Shown here: one piece after another, positions 39,801 through 44,297 of the stretch
Position numbering within the stretch: position 1 is the first letter of the stretch
How the letters are laid out: each line of letters starts with the position of its first letter
Origin: Bedellia somnulentella
Taxonomy: Eukaryota; Arthropoda; Insecta; Lepidoptera; Bedelliidae
Assembly: GCA_963576735.1 (NCBI GenBank)
Contig: OY755176.1
Coordinates: 14,741,423-14,805,422, forward strand
Direction of reading: 5' to 3'
Length of the DNA stretch: 64,000 nt
Made by a program: the position numbers and the translations under genes
Notes under the pieces: model-generated
Databases searched by the model: none
What the model saw: the letters and a program-made list of their open reading frames with translations, nothing else
What the model was told of the DNA's origin: nothing

Positions 39801-41145
39801 GATATATCCATCTTTCGTCGTGATCTTTCAAAATGAAAAGATACTCTCATGGCTGACTTAATAACTTACATACATAATTTTTATATAATACTCATGGCTG
39901 TATATCCCAAGAATTATTATTTATTCATCACTTTTAAATAAAAATATAACAACATAAAGGATTTTTGGTCATGGATATCCAACAACATCGACGGATAAAT
40001 CACTTTAAAAAGCCCCAAAACCAAAAGTTCAAAGTCCTCTTACGACGCTCGCTGATAGAAATAGATTAATGCTATCAAAAGCCGACACCACTCAGTAATT
40101 TAATGTATATAACATTTGAACGTACCGCAAAAAGAGTGCTATTCGCATGCAGCCGATCCACATAGTTCGAGAACCCATCTCTCGCAATTCTGATCCGAAA
40201 CCGTTCAGTCAGCGGCTGTCCTTTCCTCGCGTCATGCAACCATAAGAACAATTCGGCCTCATCGCCCCCAGCTGTGTGACCGAAGTCCCTCATACTACAC
40301 ATGAGATGATGGGACTGAACTGTAGGCGTGCCTAGGTTCGAGGAGTTTGTGAGAGTGCCTGAATTGAAACTGCTGCCGCTGCCACCTGCTCGGCGAAATG
40401 CGCCGCGTAACTGGAAAGGGAGTTAATATTTCTAATAAATAAAAAATAAATAAAGGAAAGAAAAGAATCCACATGTGGTTTTCATGAACAAAAACATTCA
40501 AATTATGAGTTAATATTTGTTTAATTTATTAGGTTATGTAGTGATTTGATATATACCCTGTGTTATATACTCACACGTCTTTGAATCTAACAGAGTTTGC
40601 CAGATCTGCGGATGTAGCAATGTCTCAGATACTTTTAATATAATACATAAAACGTTCTTATTAGAGTCTCGTTCTAATTGACGGTGGGGCGCCCATCGAT
40701 CACCACGCTCAGCAAACAATTCGTGATTCGTAAAATTTCAGAACCGCTTGCCTTTTTCAGCTCATACTCTATTCCATGTGAATGTGGCCTCCGTTGTCGA
40801 CCTCTACTGGCTTAACCTTTATATTGGCCCTATATATCTCTTTTACCAATTATTTTTTTAATTTATCATGGCACTATATGAAATAAATACTAAAACTAAA
40901 CCTATGTGTCTTACTCCCGCATCTATTGATGAGCATCAAATTCAAAACTACCTGACGTAGTTTCTTGCTTATAAAGAAAAACGGATATGGCGAAATTTAT
41001 TTTATGTCAAATAGTTAAGTAATTACTTACAGCAGCAGCCCTCTCAGCGCTTTCCACATGCACTCTGTATAACTCGACCAGACTTATATCCTCGGGGTTC
41101 ACTGCTTCGGCACCCCGTCGCGGCACCAATTCCAAACCCAATTTT
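6641..41145 (-). CDS. spg: DOCK3/4-type Rac/Rap exchange factor (sponge-like), 29 exons seen, 5' end missing
   Basis: DOCK proteins activate Rac or Rap GTPases through the DHR-2 domain and bind phosphoinositides with DHR-1, usually with ELMO as partner, at the cell cortex. Read on the minus strand, the 29 exons join without a phase conflict, apart from the assembly gap, into about 1,555 codons. Order: LGLELVPRR and [12 protein letters not shown] (41.1 kb); DHR-1 with [27 protein letters not shown] and KLFGFSF (38.1-34.7 kb); [12 protein letters not shown]; the helical middle part; DHR-2 with [47 protein letters not shown] and NPLSMRLQG; finally a proline-rich tail. The NPEDIS motif and the DHR-1 wording resemble DOCK3/4 more than DOCK1/2/5. 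The SH3 part upstream was not found. Missing parts: N-terminus and the gap at 13656-13855. Confidence 0.85.
6846..7030 (+). repeat. 3' end of the RTE-like retrotransposon
   Basis: Contains AAAAAGGCAGGCGTCCG, CAAGATCGTACGAAGTGGCG and CTGCCTACCCCAATGGGAG, then a GCGTGAGTCTATGTATG tail. Same family as the long copy at 35767-37690. Confidence 0.8.
7095..7682 (-). repeat. SINE family A, old copy, split by family B
   Basis: The tRNA-like head is at the right end (minus strand: GATAGCTCAGTGGG, then GGGTTCAAAACC). A family B copy (7187-7404, plus strand) has inserted and is bracketed by a 15-bp target duplication TACCCACGTTTTGCT / TACCCACGTCTTGCT (7172-7186 and 7405-7419), which fixes the ends of family B. 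Confidence 0.75.
7725..8050 (+). repeat. RTE-like retrotransposon 3' fragment
   Basis: Encodes the worn C-terminal motif [16 protein letters not shown] and then the same 3' untranslated part as at 6846-7030. Confidence 0.8.
8206..10690 (+). pseudogene. 5'-truncated jockey-like LINE, reverse transcriptase broken
   Basis: The first part has the end of an endonuclease domain ([13 protein letters not shown]), then a linker with [17 protein letters not shown]. From 9149 in another frame: [43 protein letters not shown]. After a second frame change near 9665: [10 protein letters not shown] and the catalytic box [10 protein letters not shown] at about 9736-9771. A TGA at 9829 interrupts it, then 9853-10587 encodes the thumb and C-terminus ([34 protein letters not shown]). 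At least two frameshifts and one stop make it inactive. It lies in the last large DOCK intron, opposite to the gene. Confidence 0.85.
10695..11063 (-). repeat. SINE family A, tRNA-headed, nearly complete
   Basis: On the minus strand: a head with GTGATAGCCCAGTGGGTAGA (A-box like) and CAAATCCTGGGTCGGGCC (B-box region), then a body with GGTGAGGGAAAACATCGTGA and a tail with hairpin CCCCTTCGGGG and TTATG repeats. Other copies: 43926-44297, 50332-50622, 57322-57688, older ones at 38130-38475 and 46430-46712. Confidence 0.85.
11405..11650 (+). repeat. short interspersed repeat, family B
   Basis: Full-length copy from GTGCAGTGCCGGCTTAGAAT to the GCCGTGAGTATATGTGTATG tail. It lies directly 3' of possible DOCK exon 28 and would supply a stop codon if that exon is read through. 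Confidence 0.8.
11660..11785 (-). CDS. spg: possible DOCK exon 28, Pro/Asp/Glu-rich
   Basis: A CCCGCAG acceptor opens [19 protein letters not shown] and [20 protein letters not shown]. With donor GTACGA it is 126 nt with phase 1 at both ends, so it can be included or skipped without changing the frame. GC-rich, codon-like composition supports it. If the donor is not used, the frame runs into the neighbouring family B repeat and stops, giving an alternative C-terminus. Confidence 0.55.
11827..12280. mobile_element. foldback DNA element, about 450 bp
   Basis: Left arm GGCCACGTGACCACGATGCG and its inverted partner at 12236-12275 share over 30 bases (GCGGCGTCGTAAACGTGAAA). The interior also has GTGCGGTGCCACG words. 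ATCG occurs on both sides and may be the target duplication. Superfamily unknown. Confidence 0.65.
12615..12730 (-). repeat. family B, worn partial copy
   Basis: Recognisable by ACTCATGGCTATAAAGCCC and GGGTTGGTGATGGTCCTTA with large losses between. Confidence 0.5.
12804..12901 (-). CDS. spg: DOCK exon 27 (proline-rich tail)
   Basis: Reads [39 protein letters not shown] is a class-II type SH3-binding motif, as known from DOCK C-termini that bind Crk-like adaptors. It ends one base into a codon, matching both candidate following exons. Confidence 0.8.
12904..13655. other. DOCK intron, no exon recognised
   Basis: The remaining conserved helix after exon 26 was sought here on the minus strand and not found. 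Confidence 0.4.
13656..13855. other. assembly gap (200 N)
   Basis: 200 unknown bases in a GC-rich triplet-repeat part of the DOCK coding sequence. The round size suggests a placeholder of unknown true length. Confidence 0.99.
13856..13972 (-). CDS. spg: DOCK exon 26 (end of DHR-2, cut by the gap)
   Basis: Reads [15 protein letters not shown], an Ala/Thr tract, then [13 protein letters not shown](I/V/F)xxYxxAF is the conserved end of the DHR-2 catalytic loop. The exon runs into the N stretch, so its end and any small following exon are missing. The Ala tract comes from GCC/CGC triplet repeats, a likely reason for the gap. Confidence 0.88.
14240..14870 (-). repeat. LINE fragment plus two diverged tandem repeats
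   Basis: On the minus strand 14250-14415 encodes [32 protein letters not shown] and [11 protein letters not shown], typical of the C-terminal part of jockey-like reverse transcriptases. Next to it a segment ending ATTTTGAAATGATGT occurs twice (about 14478-14690 and 14700-14868); the first copy has an open frame containing [20 protein letters not shown], whose origin I do not recognise. Confidence 0.55.
15030..15090 (-). repeat. worn partial copy of DOCK exon 25
   Basis: About 60 bp resemble the 5' half of exon 25, sharing CTAGATCAGGTTGC and TTTGGCCTC-like words at roughly three matches in four. It lies in the downstream intron, next to a family B repeat tail at 15123-15220. Confidence 0.55.
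15123..15220 (+). repeat. family B, 5'-truncated
   Basis: From TTTTCCCCACTCAATTTC to GATTGTATGTATGTAT, ending just beside DOCK exon 25. Confidence 0.75.
15229..15360 (-). CDS. spg: DOCK exon 25 (DHR-2)
   Basis: 44 codons: [20 protein letters not shown], then [17 protein letters not shown]. It carries the NPLSMRLQG(x)IDAxV block that leads to the conserved Val and Gly-Gly of the catalytic loop. Donor GTGAGC. Confidence 0.93.
15917..16024 (-). CDS. spg: DOCK exon 24 (DHR-2)
   Basis: 36 codons: [36 protein letters not shown]. Most DOCK proteins have WFEV here, so this copy has Ser for Phe. Donor GTTGGT. Confidence 0.92.
16494..17105. mobile_element. 612-bp foldback DNA element, TATC duplication
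   Basis: Inverted arms of about 75 bases begin TGTCGTGGCCATATCGTAG and repeat the word ATTTCATGAAAT. TATC flanks the element at 16490-16493 and 17106-17109; because it sits inside a copy of DOCK exon 23, the empty site can be read from that exon and confirms the 4-bp duplication. Inside, an ATG at 16757 opens 57 codons ([15 protein letters not shown]...), stopping at 16930, and another frame reads [20 protein letters not shown], so it descends from a coding element. The superfamily is not assigned. Confidence 0.75.
17252..17412 (-). CDS. spg: DOCK exon 23 (DHR-2)
   Basis: Continues [10 protein letters not shown], then [35 protein letters not shown]. These are the conserved blocks around the Rho-family binding surface. 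Donor GTAAGG. A worn copy is found downstream at 16393-17150. Confidence 0.93.
18204..18345 (-). CDS. spg: DOCK exon 22 (DHR-2)
   Basis: Reads [20 protein letters not shown], then [15 protein letters not shown]. It matches the RNKxFVxRGxxYERxxAFxQR box. The exon ends one base into a codon at donor GTAAGT. Confidence 0.94.
18566..18653 (-). repeat. 3' end of SINE family A (tRNA-headed)
   Basis: Only the tail is present: four ACATA-type units followed by ACGTTCACGCCGAATATCC and the hairpin CCCCGAAGGGG. It lies in the intron just 3' of DOCK exon 21. Confidence 0.75.
18742..18939 (-). CDS. spg: DOCK exon 21 (DHR-2)
   Basis: 66 codons: [20 protein letters not shown] to [20 protein letters not shown] and VR. 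The [11 protein letters not shown] motif is the conserved entry to DHR-2 lobe B. Donor GTGAGT. Confidence 0.94.
19319..19447 (-). CDS. spg: DOCK exon 20 (DHR-2)
   Basis: 43 codons: [14 protein letters not shown], then [20 protein letters not shown]. The E-W-x-R-K-E ... FDRGK pattern is DHR-2. Donor GTACGT. Confidence 0.92.
19526..19639 (-). CDS. spg: DOCK exon 19 (DHR-2)
   Basis: 38 codons: [20 protein letters not shown], then [18 protein letters not shown]. It matches the DHR-2 lobe A helices (N/SFY, EMYxRYxxKLxDLH). Donor GTAAGT. Confidence 0.93.
19835..19970 (+). repeat. family B, 5'-truncated
   Basis: GGCGATGCAGATGGAGACCC through GGGATTTATAGCCGTTAG and ATGTATGTATG, in the intron after DOCK exon 18. 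A fragment with GCCCGCGACTACGTCCGCG, common in lepidopteran genomes, precedes it at 19680. Confidence 0.7.
20162..20318 (-). CDS. spg: DOCK exon 18 (DHR-2)
   Basis: Reads [20 protein letters not shown], then [16 protein letters not shown] and [10 protein letters not shown]. The LLERLLDYR box is a DHR-2 landmark. Donor GTAACG. Confidence 0.93.
20357..20490. mobile_element. foldback MITE, about 134 bp
   Basis: Inverted arms of about 50 bases start CGCCCGATTCCTGAATT and end AATTCAGAAATCGGGCG. A second copy lies at 44687-44824. Flanks are TTA/TAA, so a TA or TTA target is likely, but the duplication is ambiguous. Confidence 0.75.
20500..21735. other. DOCK intron, no gene seen
   Basis: From 20590 to 21245 the base composition is less AT-rich than around it, which may mark an old mobile element, but I recognise no coding motif. 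From 21735 a worn RTE-like tail follows. Confidence 0.4.
22195..22455 (-). repeat. RTE-like 3' fragment
   Basis: ACATATACTCACGTCATTTG followed by the inverted GGCAGAGACTGTCGATC block. Another fragment lies at 22618-22790, and a worn one at about 21735-21830. Confidence 0.7.
22479..22617 (-). repeat. partial copy of DOCK exon 17 with its donor
   Basis: About 139 bp of the exon end and the ACTTAC (donor) are repeated 331 bp downstream of the real exon edge. Between the copies lies a fragment of the RTE-like retrotransposon (22618-22790), and a related fragment lies on the other side (22195-22455). The frame [20 protein letters not shown] is still open. Confidence 0.88.
22810..23038 (-). CDS. 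spg: DOCK exon 17 (enters DHR-2 region)
   Basis: Reads [20 protein letters not shown], then [20 protein letters not shown] to HYRRLFDTV. The box EAxLxDKLDSxxxxxKxDxxYRxLF is diagnostic for DOCK3/4. Donor GTAAGTTT. Confidence 0.92.
23109..23332. repeat. two tandem 112-bp repeats in an intron
   Basis: Copies at 23109-23220 and 23221-23332 differ by about two bases. Both start TCTCGGTTTGCATTTGG. They are not derived from a DOCK exon as far as I can see. Confidence 0.85.
23547..23688 (-). CDS. spg: DOCK exon 16
   Basis: Very GC-rich exon: [20 protein letters not shown] to LLSVWARLG, matching the DOCK segment W-x-x-Y(F/M)-x-L-A-V ... M/V-W-x-x-LG. Donor GTGACT, phase 1 out. Confidence 0.88.
23700..24398. 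other. DOCK intron, nothing recognised
   Basis: AT-rich intron between exons 16 and 15. I see no repeat or exon that I can support. Confidence 0.5.
24399..24527 (-). CDS. spg: DOCK exon 15
   Basis: 43 codons, phase 0: [20 protein letters not shown] to PPQFDPQ. The FPxDWMVxR motif is the DOCK3/4 form. Acceptor TTTTCAG, donor GTAAAA. Confidence 0.92.
24892..25053 (-). CDS. spg: DOCK exon 14
   Basis: 54 codons, phase 0: [20 protein letters not shown], then [20 protein letters not shown]. The box DFLxxxFxVFRxLI is conserved across DOCK proteins. Donor GTGAGT. Confidence 0.92.
25310..25473 (-). repeat. 164-bp tandem copy of the exon 13 donor edge
   Basis: About 146 bp of the exon 13 end (from the CCTTGCTGCGGG equivalent to AACTCGCCTGTGTTG) plus a GTAAGTGTG donor are repeated immediately 3' of the real donor. 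The copy carries scattered substitutions and a shifted frame, so it is older than the exon 11 and 12 arrays. Confidence 0.88.
25474..25721 (-). CDS. spg: DOCK exon 13
   Basis: Reads [19 protein letters not shown], then a Gly/Asp/Glu-rich loop, then [20 protein letters not shown]. Donor GTAAGT, phase 0 out. The 3' part plus donor is duplicated directly downstream. Confidence 0.88.
25935..26265 (+). repeat. tRNA-headed SINE with core domain
   Basis: The head has a B-box-like GGTTCAATCCC at about 25990. The body contains TGCTTCGGAGGGCATGTTAA and CGGTCCCGGCT, a combination I associate with lepidopteran SINEs. It lies between DOCK exons 13 and 12. Confidence 0.65.
26371..26548 (-). CDS. spg: DOCK exon 12 (source of the acceptor-edge array)
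   Basis: Starts [19 protein letters not shown] and continues with an Ala/Leu-rich helical segment to SDAG at donor GTGAGAAT. Phase 0 in, phase 1 out, matching exons 11 and 13. Confidence 0.85.
26549..27665 (-). repeat. tandem 200-bp copies of the exon 12 acceptor edge
   Basis: The acceptor AG of exon 12 (26549-26550) recurs at 26749, 26949, 27149 and 27349, spaced exactly 200 bp, with a more diverged copy at 27627. Each unit holds the intron end (TTTCACATGCAG or a variant), the first part of exon 12 and unrelated intron sequence. In the copies the exon frame meets a TAA soon after the exon segment (SAALVV then stop), so they are not complete alternative exons. Confidence 0.9.
27854..28568 (-). 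repeat. five tandem 143-bp copies of the exon 11 donor edge
   Basis: Exactly 5 x 143 bp. Each unit has the exon segment from TTCAAACGGG to CCCGCGCAG (84 bp) followed by 59 intron bases. The exon pieces begin on the plus strand at 27854, 27997, 28140, 28283 and 28426. Four keep the GTTCAT donor; the most distal (27854) has substitutions and reads CAG-ATTAGG instead. The unit is not a multiple of three, so reading through would shift the frame. Confidence 0.9.
28569..28815 (-). CDS. spg: DOCK exon 11 (source of the donor-edge array)
   Basis: 82 codons ending in phase 0: [38 protein letters not shown], then [20 protein letters not shown] and ending LAPAQ. The donor is the weak GTTCAT. The last 84 coding bases plus the first 59 intron bases are repeated five more times downstream. 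Confidence 0.85.
28820..29330. other. DOCK intron, nothing recognised
   Basis: No exon or known repeat seen. Confidence 0.4.
29330..29600 (+). repeat. tRNA-headed SINE, another family
   Basis: Head ends CGGAGGTTGCGGGTTCGATC, a good B box, followed by an AT-rich body. The inverse of a similar head is at 43640-43725. Confidence 0.6.
29600..30640. other. DOCK intron with worn repeats
   Basis: Mostly unassigned AT-rich DNA. A SINE A-like tail with ACCTCTGGCACCTTTTCGGG lies near 30330 and a family B-like piece with AGCCGGCTTGATAG and CAGGCGACTAAAAG at 30390-30470. Confidence 0.4.
30680..30814 (-). CDS. spg: DOCK exon 10
   Basis: Reads [19 protein letters not shown], then [20 protein letters not shown], matching the conserved helical repeat after the DHR-1/linker region. 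Donor GTAGGG. Confidence 0.9.
31009..31177 (-). CDS. spg: DOCK exon 9
   Basis: Reads [20 protein letters not shown], then [20 protein letters not shown]. This helical segment (DLLxLLxW, then EE(I/L)(V/I)KFLxDxLDxLF) is shared by DOCK proteins. Donor GTAGGTGG. Confidence 0.92.
31366..31560. repeat. two facing tRNA-like SINE heads
   Basis: The left part is an inverted head (TCGACACCAGCAGTACTCGA), the right part a direct one (CAATTGGCAGAGCGACC, then GTCGCGAGTTCGAGTCC). The second family member is at 44985-45200, minus strand. These are SINE heads, not functional tRNA genes, because no cloverleaf can be closed with the flanks. Confidence 0.6.
32050..32310 (+). repeat. RTE-like 3' ends, two pieces
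   Basis: 32050-32160 carries GAGGTTTGCCAGGATCGTAC and the usual tail; a shorter tail (CTCTGCCTCCCCAATGGGAA) follows at 32250-32310. Confidence 0.75.
32535..32655 (-). CDS. possible alternative first exon inside the DOCK gene
   Basis: On the minus strand an ATG (32655-32653) opens 40 codons starting [17 protein letters not shown] and ends one base into a codon at donor GTGAGT. DOCK exon 8 ends in the same phase, so this segment could splice onto exon 9 and give a shorter protein without SH3 and DHR-1. A TCAGT initiator-like word lies about 50 bases upstream. Phase agreement alone has a one-in-three chance, and similar sequences flank it at 31900-32040 and 32840-32960, so a mobile-element origin is possible. 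Confidence 0.25.
33405..33559 (-). CDS. spg: DOCK exon 8
   Basis: A variable Ser/Asn-rich start leads into the conserved box [12 protein letters not shown]. It ends with the first base of a codon (phase 1), donor GTGAGT. Confidence 0.88.
33853..34575. mobile_element. DNA element with AGGGTTCCG inverted ends
   Basis: Left end AGGGTTCCGTAGCCAAATGG, right end GCTACGGAACCCT. Near the left end are GTCTGTCTGTCTGTCCGTCC repeats. A shorter relative lies at 42065-42417. It interrupts the intron between DOCK exons 8 and 7; superfamily not assigned. Confidence 0.65.
34701..34824 (-). CDS. spg: DOCK exon 7 (end of DHR-1)
   Basis: Reads [20 protein letters not shown], then [17 protein letters not shown], the conserved end of DHR-1 in DOCK3/4. 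Acceptor TTTTCAG, donor GTAAGTGC. Confidence 0.92.
35065..35101 (-). repeat. 37-bp copy of DOCK exon 6
   Basis: CGCGTTGTTGTGGTACAGCA and the next bases match exon 6 at 35577-35613 almost perfectly. It sits about 500 bp downstream in the following intron. Confidence 0.8.
35495..35654 (-). CDS. spg: DOCK exon 6 (DHR-1 core)
   Basis: 53 codons plus one base: [27 protein letters not shown], then VRLEFRHCS. Codons are strongly GC-rich compared with the introns. A piece of about 37 bp is repeated downstream at 35065-35101. Confidence 0.9.
35767..37690 (-). pseudogene. RTE-like retrotransposon, 5'-truncated and split by hAT
   Basis: On the minus strand the upstream part (37364-37690) encodes [20 protein letters not shown] and [15 protein letters not shown], the downstream part (35952-36674) [40 protein letters not shown] and [20 protein letters not shown]. 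The catalytic box is YSDD instead of the usual (Y/F)ADD. The 3' end has CATA repeats. Stops, the truncation and the nested element make it inactive. The clade is inferred from the C-terminal wording. Confidence 0.8.
36772..37355 (-). mobile_element. hAT element, internally deleted, 584 bp
   Basis: Inverted ends of 29 bases share TCGGGGTTTTCGGTGCGGGA. An 8-bp target duplication ATTATCAC flanks it (36764-36771 and 37356-37363). A minus-strand frame (37246-36941) reads [20 protein letters not shown] and [12 protein letters not shown], the C-terminal dimerisation part of hAT transposases. The catalytic centre is absent. Confidence 0.9.
37830..38065 (-). CDS. spg: DOCK exon 5 (start of DHR-1)
   Basis: The translation contains [20 protein letters not shown] and [12 protein letters not shown], the start of the lipid-binding DHR-1 C2-like domain. 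Acceptor ATTCCAG and donor GTAAGC are clear. The following 2.2-kb intron holds an RTE-like retrotransposon split by a hAT element. Confidence 0.92.
38130..38475 (-). repeat. SINE family A, older copy
   Basis: GCCGTGTATCCCCGAATTGG at the tail end and the tRNA-like head with GCAGAATTCGAACCC at the right. It sits in the intron between DOCK exons 4 and 5. Confidence 0.75.
38496..38595 (-). CDS. spg: DOCK exon 4
   Basis: Acceptor CGAACAG and donor GTAAGC flank [19 protein letters not shown]. The motif K-V-Y-x-C-x-E-x-D-x-H-Q-(I/V)-H is characteristic of DOCK3/4. The exon ends with the first base of a Gly codon. Confidence 0.88.
38830..39085 (-). repeat. short interspersed repeat, family B, complete
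   Basis: Tail near ACATACATAAATACTTACTG, then CGCCTCTTACGACACCCG and the 5' end GCCGGCACTACACAGC. Confidence 0.8.
39187..39242 (-). repeat. 56-bp copy of DOCK exon 3
   Basis: GGCGCCGAGCGGTCGCCTAG through CCGCCGCCCGCG matches 39376-39430 with a single one-base indel. It lies in the intron 3' of exon 3. Confidence 0.88.
39304..39504 (-). CDS. spg: DOCK exon 3
   Basis: 67 codons, phase 0 at both ends, donor GTATGT. It reads [14 protein letters not shown], then a Gly/Arg-rich loop, then [15 protein letters not shown]. The RRP(F/L)G box followed by a short DYL segment is typical of the DOCK N-terminal half. The GC-rich middle is copied in the downstream intron at 39187-39242. Confidence 0.85.
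39880..40100 (-). repeat. family B, worn copy
   Basis: ATACTCATGGCTGTATATCC, then AAAAAGCCCCAAAACC and GCCGACACCACTCAG. Confidence 0.6.
40126..40410 (-). CDS. spg: DOCK exon 2 (start of N-terminal beta domain)
   Basis: 95 codons, phase 0 at both ends, donor GTACGT. The translation contains [25 protein letters not shown] and LTERFRIRI, corresponding to the conserved DOCK stretch between SH3 and DHR-1. A Ser/Gly/Asn-rich lead of about 35 residues is less conserved. Confidence 0.85.
40745..40860 (-). repeat. RTE-like fragment
   Basis: Contains CTCCGTTGTCGACCTCTACTGG and TATATCTCTTTTACCAATT, matching the conserved 3' coding end of the long RTE-like copy. Confidence 0.6.
41031..41145 (-). CDS. 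spg: DOCK exon 1 of those seen (linker before DHR-1)
   Basis: Acceptor CAG ends at 41146 and donor GTAAGTAATT lies at 41021-41030. One base completes a codon from an unseen upstream exon, then [20 protein letters not shown] follows. This matches the conserved segment after the SH3 region in DOCK3/4. The exon ends in phase 0. Confidence 0.85.
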
Positions 41146-41625
41146 CTGTAATAAATAACACATCGTCAAACATATTATTCTTAGCTATTATTATTAGCGT
41201 TAAATGGCATTAACACTGACTTCAGAAAGCCAGCATAGATGGGAGTATAAATTGTTGGACACATTCCATTTTTTCATTGTCTCGTCTTGATGAGAAAGGT
41301 CTCGGAAGTTAGATTAAAGAAAGAAAACACGTACAGTATAGGCTAATATTTAGCCTATGACGAAGGACCGTATTATAAGATAGATAAGAAATTGTTTCTA
41401 AATGTTAATCACACTTTGGAATTAGGTTTGCCTTCAAATGCCTACCAATAAATGTGTAATACTTATAGGTCCAATACATATAACTAGAAACTAACTCAAC
41501 GTTCATGTTGCAAATCCCCGAATAATTGGTCATGAACATCAAGTGTTATTCTGGTCAGCAGGTGTTTTGAGTACCTACGTCTTCTTTAGACAGTGCATTC
41601 ACGTAAAGGAGGGTAGGCCTATCAC

Positions 41626-43146
41626 CAAGCCCCTCTTTTCCACTGGGCACTCTGGGCAAGTGCCCAGGGCCCCGTGATCGATAGGGACCCCCCTCGTCTC
41701 TGCTAGATCACGAAACGACATCTGTCATTTATTGCCGAAAATCATTTTTTTGATTCGTATACATCGAACCTAAATTACTGACTACAATACTTACCAATTT
41801 TCTAACAGCTTACCCAAAAATTAGGCTTTCCGATTTCAGCATGCTTAGATAAATTCAAATATATAAAAATACAATTTAAATATACTAAGTTATTTGCATC
41901 GTATCTCGATTTCTGATGCGTTGTTCTCCAGGTATTTAATAAACAAAATATAAAAAGAACTATTTTTTTACAACCGAAATTAAATATGTACGCTTTTGTT
42001 TACAAATAGTAAATAGCGAGGAATTTCTAAAAAAACGGGTAAGAGCGAGTCGGCTCGCGCACTTAGGGTTCCGTTCTATCATCTATATAGAAAATCACGC
42101 TTCTGTGAAAATCATGGGAGCCCTCTTTAATATTTACTTTAATGTCCTTTAAATATTTATTTTGAAAGATAAAATATAAGTTAATATTCTGTGAAAATAT
42201 TAAGCGTCTAATTGTTACCGTTTTTTGTATTGCCCAAAAAAAACGAAAAAACACATTTATTGTATGGGGACCCCCCTAAATATTTTAGTGTTTGTTGTTA
42301 TAGCGGCAACTATTTGTGAAAATTTCAACTTTCTAGCTATCACGGTTTACGAGATACAGCCTGGAGACAGACAGACAGCGGCTTAGTAATAGGGTCCCGT
42401 TTGTGTTACGGAACCCTACGAACGATTCTACTGGCCTAATAGCTGTAGATATACAAAAAATATTTGTTAAAGTAATTTTTCGAATTATTTTCATTCATTC
42501 ATTCATTCTAGTTCGACAACAGACATCGCTAAGATCTACTCGGAAGATATTTGAATTGCCTGTGGCATTTTTTAAAAAGGCAATTAAAGCAATGCTCTTA
42601 AAGAAATCTTACTACAGTGTTCAAGATTTTTAAACGACAAGGACCCAACGGGCACATGACCGTATCCGTAAAGCTATAAATCTTCCCTCGTTATTCCCAG
42701 GAATAATTGTCTGGTGAGGATTTTTCTTCTTACGTTATGTGATGGACAATTTAGTTTAATTTTTTCAAACGAGCGTGTGGTTTGGTCGCATAGAAAATCT
42801 TTTGTAAAGTAAAAATATGACCCAAAATTGTACAAACCATATTTTGAAAAAATGAGAATATTAAGAGTTTCTTTGTTGCTTCTTCTCTTTACGAACATCT
42901 TCCCAAGCAACGGACTAATGATGAATTAAAAAAAAATTACTTTGAAAAATGTTAGTATTTAACTTAATTTTAAAAAATAAACTTTTTGAATTTTTTTTTT
43001 ATCATGACGGGGTCGAAAAATGAATCTGGAAACTTGCTTATCTACTTTCTTTATTTTTTCTAACAAAATAGTGTTCTGTCAAAGTCATAGGGGGGCCCCA
43101 TTGTCCTCATATGCCCAGGGCCTCCGATAAGTTAAAGACGGCTTTG
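41626..43146. mobile_element. hAT-like element, 1,521 bp, with nested MITE
   Basis: Ends CAAGCCCCTCTTT and, inverted, CAAAGCCGTCTTT, and an 8-bp duplication CCTATCAC at 41618-41625 and 43147-43154. Near both ends are words such as GTGCCCAGGGCCCC. A 353-bp element with AGGGTTCCG ends (42065-42417) is nested inside. I found no recognisable transposase frame. Confidence 0.7.
42065..42417. mobile_element. MITE with AGGGTTCCG ends
   Basis: Inverted ends AGGGTTCCGTTC and ACGGAACCCT, with GACAGACAGACAGCGGC inside. Related to the longer element at 33853-34575. Confidence 0.7.
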
Positions 43147-43519
43147 CCTATCACTGCTTTGTACCAATCGTCGAGAAGTTATTCTTACCATTAAAAATCT
43201 TGATATTTATCAAACAACACATATCAATTCACAAAAGAAGTTAGTGTTGGCCCGACTCAGGATTTGAACTCACTTCTTCTGCATGAGAAGCGATAGTTAT
43301 CCCACTGAAATACTATGGTCACGGCATACGGTAATATAGACACTACTAAATCCTGCTTACATATGAGCGATGGGATTGGCAAGCCGCCATCTATTACTTA
43401 CTACTATTGTAGATAATAATATTATTGTGAATCTAAGTTTCCGAGAGCTATAAATCATGCCTTTTTTTATTGCAAATGCATATTTCTTATAACAAAAATG
43501 ATCTTTAAATTAAATGAAT

Positions 43520-43725
43520 AAATAAATATACGGACATATTATACGCAAATCAAGTTGGCCGATAAATAAGTTAAACTTATATATATAATGTACATATAAA
43601 TAACATCCAAGACTAAAACACAATCATTTATGCTCATCAGACTCATCACATAAATGTTGCTCTCAGCGGGGATCGAACCTGCAACCTCCGGTAGTCACAT
43701 ACACTCGACCACGGATGTCATCTAC
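43520..43725 (-). repeat. tRNA-headed SINE
   Basis: Minus-strand head with GTGGTCGAGTGTATGTGA and GGTTGCAGGTTCGATCCCCG. The body to the left is AT-rich. Confidence 0.6.
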
Positions 43726-43925
43726 TTGTCTTTACTATGAAATATGGAATTTTATGTTTACTTAACAATATTTTTTCCGATTAAATTCACTTTAAATGTA
43801 TGATGTCATCGATTTCAATAATTCAATAGGATACCGTGTACATTTAAAATTGCAAAAAGTTGTGCTTACATAGTGATGTAATTTATTTTTACCGAGAATG
43901 TTTCTTGCTGACTAAGAAAATATAA

Positions 43926-44297
43926 CATAAACCTAACATAAACGTTCACGCCGTTTATCCCCGAAGGGGTTGGCAGAGGTACCAATACTCCTGAACTCAC
44001 ATGGCAAGCGCCATCTAGTTTCCAGAGAAAGGTACCCACATTTTGCTTAGACAGTGTACTCACGTGATAGGGGGCAGGCCTATCGCCGTTTTGTACGAAT
44101 ACACTGTCACATGACTAAGTACAACTCAGCCATGTGGGTTTCCTCACGATGTTTTCCCTCACCGTTAGCAACTATGATAAATTAACCACACATATGACTT
44201 TAGAAAAGACAAATTGGTGTAGGCCTGTCCCAGGATTGGAACTCACGCCCTTCTGTTTTTCGGGCGGGTGTTCTTACCCACTGGACTATCATGTCGC
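43926..44297 (-). repeat. SINE family A, complete
   Basis: Tail ACATAAACGTTCACGCCG with hairpin CCCCGAAGGGG; head GATAGTCCAGTGGGTAAG near the right end. Confidence 0.85.

Larger units (their letters stand above)
41501..43322 (-). repeat. SINE family A split by a hAT-like element
   Basis: The two halves are 41501-41625 and 43147-43322. The right half carries the tRNA-like head (CAGGATTTGAACTCAC). The break is bracketed by an 8-bp duplication CCTATCAC. Confidence 0.75.

Noticed and set aside
40534..40719. Minus-strand frame with [20 protein letters not shown] between DOCK exons 1 and 2
   Set aside because: Exons 1 and 2 join in phase 0 without it, it does not resemble the DOCK family, and it borders an RTE-like fragment. 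It may be a chance frame or part of an element.
6641..41145. Assignment of the large gene as DOCK1-type (myoblast city)
   Set aside because: Some central residues are equally close to DOCK1, but the [12 protein letters not shown] box, the [14 protein letters not shown] segment, the DHR-1 wording and DKLDSL...YRRLF are of the DOCK3/4 form.
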